From Gelidibacter sediminis (GTDB lineage: Bacteria; Bacteroidota; Bacteroidia; Flavobacteriales; Flavobacteriaceae), in the NCBI RefSeq assembly GCF_004364975.1, contig NZ_SOBW01000008.1, positions 186,001-250,000 of the forward strand: DNA of 64,000 nucleotides, written 5' to 3'. The notes below the pieces were generated by a model that was given only the letters and a program-made list of their open reading frames with translations, did no database searches and was not told the DNA's origin. The translations under genes were made by a program, and so were the position numbers. This document shows, piece by piece, positions 18,425-25,553 of the stretch. Position 1 is the stretch's first letter. The number at the start of each line of letters is the position of its first letter.

Positions 18425-18520
18425 AACACTAAGTTACTCAAAGAAGTCACAAAATTTCACAAAGATTACATATAAAGAATTTTTTGTGGTTGTTGTGACT
18501 ACTTAGTGTTTTTTGTGGTA
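18425..18520. repeat. Pair of inverted tracts of ~10-nt periodic CTTTGTG-type repeats
   Basis: Read on the minus strand, 18470-18425 gives CTTTGTGAAA, TTTTGTGACTT, CTTTGAGTAA, CTTAGTGTTA. Read on the plus strand, 18482-18520 gives four similar units with GTG every 9-11 nt. The two tracts thus face each other; AACACTAAGT (18425-18434) is repeated inverted at 18501-18510 and AGTCACAA (18445-18452) inverted at 18493-18500. Related tracts lie at 24209 and 24302. Not a CRISPR: no spacers. Confidence 0.7.
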
Positions 18521-18543
18521 CAGCAATCTCACCAAAGTATTCA

Positions 18544-19239
18544 TTAAAATATTCGAGCTAAATAATCATAATAGTCACCCTCCATCACCAACTCACAGGT
18601 TAGCCCTACAGATTCACAGGCTGTTGCTAGAGTTTCAAAATCTAAATACAACCAAGTGATTAAGGGTTCAGATTCACCTTTATAGCTCAACAAATAATCA
18701 AGTTCACCATAATAGTTGGCATGTAGGTCTTGCCAATAGCCGCCATCGTCATCTTCATACATATATTTAATATCTGTAGAATCAATTAAAATTTGCCCTC
18801 CTGGGTTTAAAAGCGTTTTAAGATGCGTCAAATAAATTGAAACCTTAGCGACTTCCTGAAAAATACCGGTGCCATTCATCATCAATAAAATAGTGTCAAA
18901 CTTTTCGGTTTCGTCTAAAATGGAGATTAGTTCCGCATTTTTCACACCGCGCTTTTGTGTCACTTCAATAGCGCCTTTAGAAACATCAATCGCTTTTATT
19001 TCAAGACCTTTGTTCTGAAGATATAAACTATGGCTTCCTGCACCACAGCCAACATCCAGTACTCGTCCTTTGGCAAGTTGCAACGCTTGTTGTTCCAATT
19101 TGGACATGTCTTGATAATCCCTAAACAAGTAGGAAAGCGGCAACTCATCGTCTTCAGAGATATTTGTAGAAGTAACAATGTCCTCTGAAAAATTTCCATT
19201 GAAATAATCTAATAATGCGGTTCCGAAAAGGTCTTTCAT
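18544..19239 (-). CDS. Class I SAM-dependent methyltransferase
   Basis: 231 residues. Motif I is VLDVGCGAGSHS (about residue 60), followed by the acidic end of beta-2 in IKAIDVS and the motif II region DTILLMMNGTGIFQ. Domain layout is that of Methyltransf_11/25 proteins acting on small molecules. No targeting signal, so cytoplasmic. It is divergent from the CxxC-cluster gene at 19305. Substrate unknown. Confidence 0.85.
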   Translation of the reverse strand: MKDLFGTALLDYFNGNFSEDIVTSTNISEDDELPLSYLFRDYQDMSKLEQQALQLAKGRVLDVGCGAGSHSLYLQNKGLEIKAIDVSKGAIEVTQKRGVKNAELISILDETEKFDTILLMMNGTGIFQEVAKVSIYLTHLKTLLNPGGQILIDSTDIKYMYEDDDGGYWQDLHANYYGELDYLLSYKGESEPLITWLYLDFETLATACESVGLTCELVMEGDYYDYLARIF

Positions 19240-19254
19240 CGATAAAGTGGTTAC

Positions 19255-19274
19255 ATTTCCGCACTCACGGAAAT
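19255..19274. promoter_or_regulatory. Palindrome in the divergent intergenic region
   Basis: ATTTCCG (19255-19261) and CGGAAAT (19268-19274) form a perfect inverted repeat with a 6-nt centre, between the methyltransferase and the CxxC-cluster gene. Its position suits a repressor or activator site acting on both genes, but nothing identifies the protein. Confidence 0.35.
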
Positions 19275-19304
19275 CTTAAGATTTAAAAGTATTATTTTTA
19301 CACC

Positions 19305-19799
19305 ATGCAAGACCTTATTAATAATCTTCCAAAGCTCGCCAAAGATAAGCATAAGGAAAATAAAACCTTCTTTACCAAGCTTAAAAAGAAACCACCTAAG
19401 CAGCTCGATTATATTATGCAAGACCTGCATGAGGAAGAATTTAAACGCACTGATTGTCTAACTTGCGCCAACTGTTGTAAAACCACAGGACCATTATTTA
19501 CAGATAAAGATGTGGATAGAATTGCCAAGCACTTTAGGTTAAAACCTTCTCAGTTTATTGAGCAGTATCTCAGAGTTGACGAGGAGAATGATTATGTATT
19601 ACAAAGTGTCCCTTGTACATTTCTCGGTGCTGATAATTATTGTTCAATCTACGATGTGAGACCAAAAGCATGCCGTGAGTTTCCACATACGGATCGAAAA
19701 AAGTTTCAGCAAATTTCATATCTTACCCTTAAAAATGTCGCTATTTGTCCCGCCGCATTTAATATTGTGGAGGATATGAAACGCCGTATCAAACTTTAA
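19305..19799 (+). CDS. YkgJ-family cysteine cluster protein
   Basis: 164 residues. The CxxCxxCC core (C51, C54, C57, C58 in CLTCANCC) and three more cysteines (C104, C113, C123), plus one near the end, fit the zinc- or iron-chelating PF03692 family. Basic, lysine-rich N-terminus; cytoplasmic. Some members are putative Fe-S proteins; the role is unknown. ATG 19305 has a TATTTTTA box only 5 nt upstream, so the mRNA may be nearly leaderless. It is followed after 9 nt by the thioredoxin-like gene. Confidence 0.88.
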   Translation: MQDLINNLPKLAKDKHKENKTFFTKLKKKPPKQLDYIMQDLHEEEFKRTDCLTCANCCKTTGPLFTDKDVDRIAKHFRLKPSQFIEQYLRVDEENDYVLQSVPCTFLGADNYCSIYDVRPKACREFPHTDRKKFQQISYLTLKNVAICPAAFNIVEDMKRRIKL

Positions 19800-19808
19800 A
19801 ATTAGTCC

Positions 19809-20708
19809 ATGAAAAAGTACATACTGTTTTTTGTTTTAAGTATAGTGCCGTTAAGTTTTTGCGTTGCCCAAGAGTGGTTGACATCGTTGGATGCGGCTAA
19901 GCGTATTGCTCTAGTTCAGGATAAGATGTTGTTTATGGTTTGGGAAGATGCTGCAGAAATTCCATATCCGGTTATTATTCTTGATGACAAAGGACGTGAA
20001 GTTGTATTTGATAACTTATTTGAACATCCCGAAATCAACAGGGTGATTTGGGAATATTTTGTGCCCGTTAAAGTAAGTGAAGATCTTTATCCAAAGTTGT
20101 ATGATGACATTAAAGACATTAGAAGCGCAAGTTATATAAAGCAATTTGAGGATGACAATATAAAGGTAATAGATAGTAATGGTATGATTGTGAATACGTC
20201 CCATTCTCCAGAAGCTTATTTTAATTTAACAGAATTTATTACCCACTATGCCATAAACACAGCCTATTTAAAAGCCGAATTAGACAACTATTCCCAGCAT
20301 CAAGATTTTAATACGGCCTTTAGATTAGCTTCAAAATATTTGGATTACGCTATTTTGGTCAATAAGCACGCTAGGGCAGACATTATTCAGGTGGCTACAT
20401 TGTACTTGGATGATGCTGATAGGTACTTGTCAGAACATAGTCAAGAAGATAAAGACCATTTAGCCCGGAAAATAGAATTGTTGCGATTGTCAGAACATCT
20501 CATTGAAGATCGGCCGAGAAAGGTGCTTCGTGCCTTAAAAAAAATGGGTCTCTCTGATGTTGATACATCGAACAAGGATTTACTGGCGTTTCTATATTAC
20601 ACAGCTTATGTATTGAATAACGACAAAAAAGATGCTGAAGAGTGGGAAAGCCAAGTTTCTTCAGTAAATTTGAAAAGAGCGCAATTAATCATCAATAGCC
20701 ACCTATAA
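19809..20708 (+). CDS. Exported protein with degenerate thioredoxin-like fold
   Basis: 299 residues with a signal peptide (ending CVAQ). Residues 25-150 look like a Thioredoxin_7/DUF255-type domain (DAAKRIALVQDKMLFMVWEDA, VPVKV, IKVIDSNG), but the CxxC active site is absent: the position where it would lie reads EDAAEIPYP. The C-terminal half is helical and TPR-like. It lies between the CxxC-cluster gene and the hydroxylase-family gene with gaps of 9 and 4 nt, so these three are one operon. Not an active disulfide reductase; a binding or folding role is inferred. Confidence 0.65.
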   Translation: MKKYILFFVLSIVPLSFCVAQEWLTSLDAAKRIALVQDKMLFMVWEDAAEIPYPVIILDDKGREVVFDNLFEHPEINRVIWEYFVPVKVSEDLYPKLYDDIKDIRSASYIKQFEDDNIKVIDSNGMIVNTSHSPEAYFNLTEFITHYAINTAYLKAELDNYSQHQDFNTAFRLASKYLDYAILVNKHARADIIQVATLYLDDADRYLSEHSQEDKDHLARKIELLRLSEHLIEDRPRKVLRALKKMGLSDVDTSNKDLLAFLYYTAYVLNNDKKDAEEWESQVSSVNLKRAQLIINSHL

Positions 20709-20712
20709 GATT

Positions 20713-21546
20713 ATGGAAAGTATCATCAATTATTTCGAAACCATTCCAACGCTCCACAGAAGTCTGATTCTTGTTGGGGGCATTACCTTGTTTTGGCTTT
20801 TGGAAGGTGTTTTGCCACTATTCAAGTTTACCTATAAGAAATGGAACCATGCAGTGCCAAATATATTTTTCACCTTGACCACGGTGGCGGTCAATTTCGG
20901 ATTGGCGTTTTTATTGTTGCAAACCTCCGATTGGGTCAAAGTGAATGATTTTGGAATTATCAATTGGTTGCCTGACATGCCCTTATGGTTATATGCTTTG
21001 TTGGGTGTTTTGCTACTCGATTTTGTAGGCGCGTATTTGCCGCATTATGTAGAGCATAGAGTTAAGGTCTTATGGATGGTGCATTTGGTGCATCATACAG
21101 ATCATAATGTGGATACCACAACTGCTAATAGACATCATCCGTTAGAGAGTGTGATCCGTTTTGCGTTTACACTTTTTGGCGTATTTATCATTGGTACCCC
21201 AATCGCTTTGGTTTTTTTATACCAATCCATGTCTTTAATCGCCACACAATTCACCCATGCCAATATTAAATTGCCACGAACACTAGATAAGCTGATAAGC
21301 TATGTGTTAGTGTCGCCAGACATGCATAAGGTGCACCATCACTATGTTCTACCGTACACTGATAGCAACTACGGAAATATCTTTTCAATATGGGACCGTA
21401 TGTTTGGTACATTCATGGTGCTAGACAGAGAAAAAATTGTCTACGGGGTAGACACCTTTCCTGATGAAGTTGCCAATGGAAACATCGGCGAACTCTTAAA
21501 ACAGCCGTTCCATAAGTATAGAAAGCCTACCACTAGTAATATGTAA
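20713..21546 (+). CDS. Fatty-acid hydroxylase / sterol desaturase family membrane protein
   Basis: 277 residues with four or more membrane helices. The histidine clusters of a di-iron active site are present: HYVEHR, HLVHHTDHN, NRHHP and HKVHHHY, followed by YGNIFSIWDRMFGTF, a strong family signature. Members hydroxylate lipids (fatty acids, carotenoids, ether lipids). The substrate cannot be decided. Last gene of the 19305 operon. Confidence 0.87.
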   Translation: MESIINYFETIPTLHRSLILVGGITLFWLLEGVLPLFKFTYKKWNHAVPNIFFTLTTVAVNFGLAFLLLQTSDWVKVNDFGIINWLPDMPLWLYALLGVLLLDFVGAYLPHYVEHRVKVLWMVHLVHHTDHNVDTTTANRHHPLESVIRFAFTLFGVFIIGTPIALVFLYQSMSLIATQFTHANIKLPRTLDKLISYVLVSPDMHKVHHHYVLPYTDSNYGNIFSIWDRMFGTFMVLDREKIVYGVDTFPDEVANGNIGELLKQPFHKYRKPTTSNM

Positions 21547-21574
21547 ACGGTGGAATAACTCTTCCTTCTACCTC

Positions 21575-22867
21575 TTACGGGTATAATGTATAACGTTTTC
21601 TAATTTCCTTAAACTTTTCAAGCCCGTTGGCCCAAGTCGCTTTTATTTCCTTTTCAGAAAGTCCCTGTTCAATTTGTTTTTGAAGTTGTGATGTGCCCGC
21701 TAATTTCACAAAAAACGAATTGAAAAACGTCTTCTTGTTTGAAGTATGTCTATAAGTTTCAATTACATATTCTAAATTAATTCCTGGCGCGACTTCAGAT
21801 TGGGCCAAATTTCTCCCATAACACAATTTTCCTAACTGTGGCGGTGCTGTTGCCCCAGGTTTAGACTGTGGTGTGAAGCGATAATCAAAATGATTTTTAT
21901 CCAATTCTGGACTTCCAAATACTTGAAATTGGGTATCGGTGCCACGACCAACGCTCACATTGGTGCCTTCAAAAAAACACAAGCTTGGGTACAAAGCAAT
22001 GGACTGGTCATTTGGTAAGTTTGGCGAAGGTTTTATAGGTAAACTATAAGGCAGGTCATACGTGTAGTTTTCCATTGAGATAATTGTCAAGTCACACTGA
22101 ATGCCGTTTTTCAACCATTTTTCGCCGTTGATCATTTGAGCGTATTCCGCAATAGTCATTCCGTGCGCAATCGGGATAGGATGCATGCCCACAAAACTGG
22201 TATGTGCTTTTTCTAAAATTGGGCCGTCAATATAATGGCCGTTGGGGTTTGGTCTGTCTAAAATTAGTAATGGAATGTTGGCTTCGGCACAGGCTTCCAT
22301 CACATAATGCAGGGTGGAAATATACGTGTAGAAGCGCACGCCGACATCTTGAATATCAAAAACCATAATATCTAAACCTTCAAGTTGTGCTGGCTTCGGT
22401 TTTTTATTATCGCCATATAAAGAGATGATTGGCAACCTCGTTTTTGGATCTAAGCCGTCCTTGATTTCTTCGCCTGCATCTGCCGTGCCTCTAAACCCAT
22501 GCTCTGGAGAAAAAACTTTTTTCACATTGATTTTTAAGCTTAACAATGAATCTACAAGGTGCGTATAAGCAGCGCCTTTATCGTTCTTACGCTTGCCATC
22601 TTTAAAAATAACGCTCGATTGATTGCCCACAAAGCCCACACGTTTGCCTTTTAACACTTTCAAATAATTCTCTGTTCGGTTGGCGCCAACTTTTATGGGC
22701 TGCTGGCTCAAGTCTGCGGTTGGCGATTCGTTTTTTGCAATCCTCGCTCCGTGGTCAGCAGTCTTAATACTTCGTTCTTGAGACTTAGTACCACGCACCC
22801 CATTCCCACAGGAAATCAATATCAAAACAAGTCCCATTATTATCGGGAAAAACGTATTTTTGAACAT
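21575..22867 (-). CDS. namZ: Exo-beta-N-acetylmuramidase-like lipoprotein (NamZ, DUF1343, GH171)
   Basis: 430 residues from the ATG at 22867, which gives a lipoprotein signal peptide ending LISC; an ATG 12 nt earlier is possible. GFVGNQSSV, FSPEHGFRG, MVFDIQDVGVRFYTY, LLILDRPNPNG, PIPIAHGMTIAEYA and PSPNLP are family motifs. NamZ enzymes release MurNAc from the non-reducing end of peptidoglycan chains during muropeptide turnover. An 8-bp offset start region divides it from the permease at 22888. Mpl, another recycling enzyme, is at 32874. Confidence 0.87.
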   Translation of the reverse strand: MFKNTFFPIIMGLVLILISCGNGVRGTKSQERSIKTADHGARIAKNESPTADLSQQPIKVGANRTENYLKVLKGKRVGFVGNQSSVIFKDGKRKNDKGAAYTHLVDSLLSLKINVKKVFSPEHGFRGTADAGEEIKDGLDPKTRLPIISLYGDNKKPKPAQLEGLDIMVFDIQDVGVRFYTYISTLHYVMEACAEANIPLLILDRPNPNGHYIDGPILEKAHTSFVGMHPIPIAHGMTIAEYAQMINGEKWLKNGIQCDLTIISMENYTYDLPYSLPIKPSPNLPNDQSIALYPSLCFFEGTNVSVGRGTDTQFQVFGSPELDKNHFDYRFTPQSKPGATAPPQLGKLCYGRNLAQSEVAPGINLEYVIETYRHTSNKKTFFNSFFVKLAGTSQLQKQIEQGLSEKEIKATWANGLEKFKEIRKRYTLYP

Positions 22868-22887
22868 CTTTAATCGCATTTTAAATT

Positions 22888-24123
22888 TTGAATTACGAGT
22901 TTTTTATAGCTAAACGTATTATAGGCAGTAAAGCGTATAAAAGTAGTGTATCAGCCCCGATAATAAAAATTGGTATTACTGCCATTGCTATCGGTATTGT
23001 GGTGATGTTGATTGCGATTGCAACAGGTATCGGACTTCAGCAAAAGATACGGGATAAGGTGGTGGCTTTTAATGGCCATGTAACCATTACAAATTTTGAT
23101 AGTAACGCATCAGACGAATCTGAAATTCCAATCAGTAAAAATCAAGAATTCTATCCGGAGTTTAAAGATGTTAAAGGCATCAGCCATGTGCAAGCTACAG
23201 CAACAAAATTTGGGGTGGTTCGTACAGAAACGGATTTTGAAGGCGTCGTGCTTAAAGGTGTAGGTTCTGATTATGATTGGCGCTATTTTCAAGAGTTTTT
23301 GACCGAAGGCCGATTGCCGGATTATTCAGGTGAAATGAGCAATGAGGTGCTTATTTCGCAATACTTGGCCAACCGTTTGCAATTCAAGTTGGGCGATAGT
23401 TTTCAGACGGTATTTAAAAAAGAGCGCATTGATCAGATGCCGTTTTTAAGAGCTTTTGAAATTGTAGGGATTTACAATTCGGGTTTTAAAGAATTGGACG
23501 AAAAATTTGTGATGGGCGATATTCGTCACGTACAGCGACTCAATAAATGGGATGAAAACCTAGTAGGGAATTTTGAAGTGTTTATTGACGATTTCAATCA
23601 AATCGAATTAAAAGGCATGGAAATCTACGATACGATTCCCTCAGATCTTGATGCCGTTACCGTACAACAAAAATATGTGTCTATTTTTGAATGGATCAGC
23701 ATTTTTGATAACAATACTTATGGAATTATTGGGATTATGATTCTGGTAGCGGGAATTAATATGATTACGGCCTTATTGGTATTAATTTTGGAGCGTACCC
23801 AAATGATTGGGATTCTCAAAGCCTTAGGAAGTAATAATTGGAGCATCAGAAAAGTATTCCTCTACAACGCCACCTATTTAATTGGATTGGGATTGTTTTG
23901 GGGGAATTTAATCGGGTTAGGACTGTTGTTCGCTCAAAAATATTTTGGATTGGTTCCGCTAAATCCTGAAGTGTATTATGTATCAGAAGCTCCGGTGTAT
24001 CTTAGCCTTGATTACATACTATTGCTCAATTTAGGAACTTTTATCGTGTGTTTGTTGATGCTCTTAATTCCTTCAGTGATTATTACCAAAATATCTCCGG
24101 TTAAGGCGATGCGGTTTGATTAG
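22888..24123 (+). CDS. ABC transporter permease, LolC/LolE type (FtsX fold)
   Basis: 411 residues. One N-terminal membrane helix (IIKIGITAIAIGIVVMLIAI), a periplasmic domain (about 50-265), and three C-terminal helices with ERTQMIGILKALG, the loop where the ATPase docks in LolC/E. LolCDE extracts lipoproteins from the inner membrane. TTG start at 22888 (reads MNYEFFIAKRI), the usual position for this family. Divergent from the namZ gene. No ATPase is adjacent. Confidence 0.85.
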   Translation: MNYEFFIAKRIIGSKAYKSSVSAPIIKIGITAIAIGIVVMLIAIATGIGLQQKIRDKVVAFNGHVTITNFDSNASDESEIPISKNQEFYPEFKDVKGISHVQATATKFGVVRTETDFEGVVLKGVGSDYDWRYFQEFLTEGRLPDYSGEMSNEVLISQYLANRLQFKLGDSFQTVFKKERIDQMPFLRAFEIVGIYNSGFKELDEKFVMGDIRHVQRLNKWDENLVGNFEVFIDDFNQIELKGMEIYDTIPSDLDAVTVQQKYVSIFEWISIFDNNTYGIIGIMILVAGINMITALLVLILERTQMIGILKALGSNNWSIRKVFLYNATYLIGLGLFWGNLIGLGLLFAQKYFGLVPLNPEVYYVSEAPVYLSLDYILLLNLGTFIVCLLMLLIPSVIITKISPVKAMRFD

Positions 24124-24169
24124 TCTTCAGTAGGCAGTTTTCAGTAATCAGTCTTCAGTTGGCAGTAGC
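24122..24169. repeat. Heptamer array AGTnnnC
   Basis: Six consecutive 7-nt units, AGTCTTC-AGTAGGC-AGTTTTC and so on, with AGT and final C fixed, then a partial unit. The first unit begins inside the TAG stop codon of the permease gene. No coding function is visible. Confidence 0.75.
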
Positions 24170-24208
24170 TTATTAAGTGGATAATTATTTCTCCCGCTGT
24201 CAGAACAA

Positions 24209-24342
24209 CTTTGTGAAACTTTGTGCGCCTTCGTGAAACTTTGTGCAATAGGTTTTTAGATCTGATTATAATCATACGGCATGTTTCAAAATTCAAATTT
24301 TTTCCGTGTAACTCTGTGACTTCTCTGTGGATCTCTGTGCAA
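24209..24342. repeat. Two tracts of ~10-nt periodic CTYTGTG repeats
   Basis: 24209-24248: CTTTGTGAAA, CTTTGTGCGC, CTTCGTGAAA, CTTTGTGCAA, an exact 10-nt period. 24302-24342: TTCCGTGTAA, CTCTGTGACTT, CTCTGTGGAT, CTCTGTGCAA. Both on the plus strand, 53 nt apart, and of the same kind as the tracts at 18425-18520. The 276-bp gap between the permease and 24400 holds nothing else except the heptamer array and a promoter. Confidence 0.75.
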
Positions 24343-24372
24343 TTCCCAATTCAATAAATCAAAAAATCCCCT

Positions 24373-24380
24373 TACCTTTG
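24373..24380 (+). promoter_or_regulatory. -7 promoter element
   Basis: TACCTTTG fits TAnnTTTG, 19 nt before ATG 24400. No clear -33 box. Confidence 0.45.
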
Positions 24381-24399
24381 CAGTCTTAAATTGAAACAG

Positions 24400-25380
24400 A
24401 TGCAATACGCAGAAAATATACTTGAAACCATTGGGAACACCCCACTGGTAAAACTGAATAAATTGACCAAGGACTTACCGTGTTTGGTGTTGGCTAAATA
24501 CGAAACCTTCAATCCGGGGAATTCTGTAAAAGACAGAATGGCCGTAAAAATGATTGAAGATGCCGAAGCACAAGGTCTCTTAAAACCAGGAGGAACCATC
24601 ATTGAAGGGACTTCAGGAAACACGGGAATGGGCTTGGCTTTAGCCGCCATCGTAAAAGGCTACAAATGTATTTTTGTGCTTTCTGACAAACAATCTAAAG
24701 AAAAAATGGATATCCTTCGTGCTGTCGGTGCTGAGGTTATCGTTTGTCCGACAGATGTAGAGCCAACAGATCCGAGAAGTTATTATTCGGTTTCTAAGCG
24801 TTTGGGAGAGGAAACTCCAAATTCATGGTACGTTAATCAGTACGATAATTTAAGCAATACCAAGGCACATTACGAAAGTACAGGTCCTGAAATCTGGAAA
24901 CAAACTGGTGGAAAGATTACGAATTTTGTGGTTGGTGTTGGAACTGGAGGCACCATTTCTGGTGTTGGAAAATATTTGAAGGAACAAAATCCCGACATTA
25001 AGATATGGGGAATTGACACGTATGGTAGCGTGTTCAAAAAATACCACGAAACGGGAATTTTTGACGAGAATGAAATCTATCCTTATGTAACCGAAGGTAT
25101 TGGCGAGGATATTCTTCCTAAAAATGTCAATTTTGATATTATCGACGGATTTGAGAAAGTAACGGATAAAGATGCCGCCGTTTACACGCAATTATTGGCA
25201 AAGGAGGAAGGCATGTTTTTAGGGAATTCTGCTGGAGCTGCAATTAAAGGGTTGTTGCAATTGAAAGATCATTTCACAAAAGACGATGTTGTGGTGGTGT
25301 TATTCCATGATCACGGCAGTCGGTATGTAGGAAAGATGTTCAACAATGAGTGGATGAAGAAGATGGGGTATATCGATTAG
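24400..25380 (+). CDS. PLP-dependent cystathionine beta-synthase / cysteine synthase-like enzyme
   Basis: 326 residues from ATG 24400 (a TTG 9 nt earlier is also open). Fold type II PLP enzyme: NPGNSVKDRMA with the PLP lysine K44, EGTSGNTG, GTGGTISGVG (phosphate loop). The C-terminal half (YVTEGIGEDILP, VTDKDAAVYT, MFLGNSAGAAI) resembles eukaryotic CBS more than CysK. It lacks the C-terminal CBS regulatory pair. Either cystathionine or cysteine synthesis from serine/O-acetylserine is possible. A strong terminator follows. Confidence 0.85.
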   Translation: MQYAENILETIGNTPLVKLNKLTKDLPCLVLAKYETFNPGNSVKDRMAVKMIEDAEAQGLLKPGGTIIEGTSGNTGMGLALAAIVKGYKCIFVLSDKQSKEKMDILRAVGAEVIVCPTDVEPTDPRSYYSVSKRLGEETPNSWYVNQYDNLSNTKAHYESTGPEIWKQTGGKITNFVVGVGTGGTISGVGKYLKEQNPDIKIWGIDTYGSVFKKYHETGIFDENEIYPYVTEGIGEDILPKNVNFDIIDGFEKVTDKDAAVYTQLLAKEEGMFLGNSAGAAIKGLLQLKDHFTKDDVVVVLFHDHGSRYVGKMFNNEWMKKMGYID

Positions 25381-25496
25381 GTGTAATTAGTTTTACACTA
25401 TAATTGGGAAATAATAATAGACCGCTTCGCTGTTAGAATCGAGAATAGAGACATTGTTTTCGATGTTTAGAGCAAGTAGAAATATTTAATAAATTT

Positions 25497-25533
25497 AAAA
25501 AGCGTCATGAAAATTAATTTCATGACGCTTTTT
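25497..25533. terminator. Bidirectional terminator
   Basis: AAAAAGCGTCATGAAA (25497-25512) pairs perfectly with 25518-25533 around ATTAA, with T-runs on both strands. It serves the convergent synthase (+) and alpha-2-macroglobulin (-) genes. Confidence 0.9.
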
Positions 25534-25553
25534 TTATAAAGTTTAATGTGTGA

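Noticed and set aside
18425-18520. Inverted repeats considered as ends of an insertion sequence or a CRISPR array
   Set aside because: No transposase, no target-site duplication, no spacers; the units are 9-11 nt with degenerate ends.
22888-24123. Permease considered as the FtsX partner of FtsE
   Set aside because: It has the LolC/E layout (411 residues, large periplasmic domain, ERTQMIGILKALG loop), is 14 kb from ftsE and longer than FtsX.
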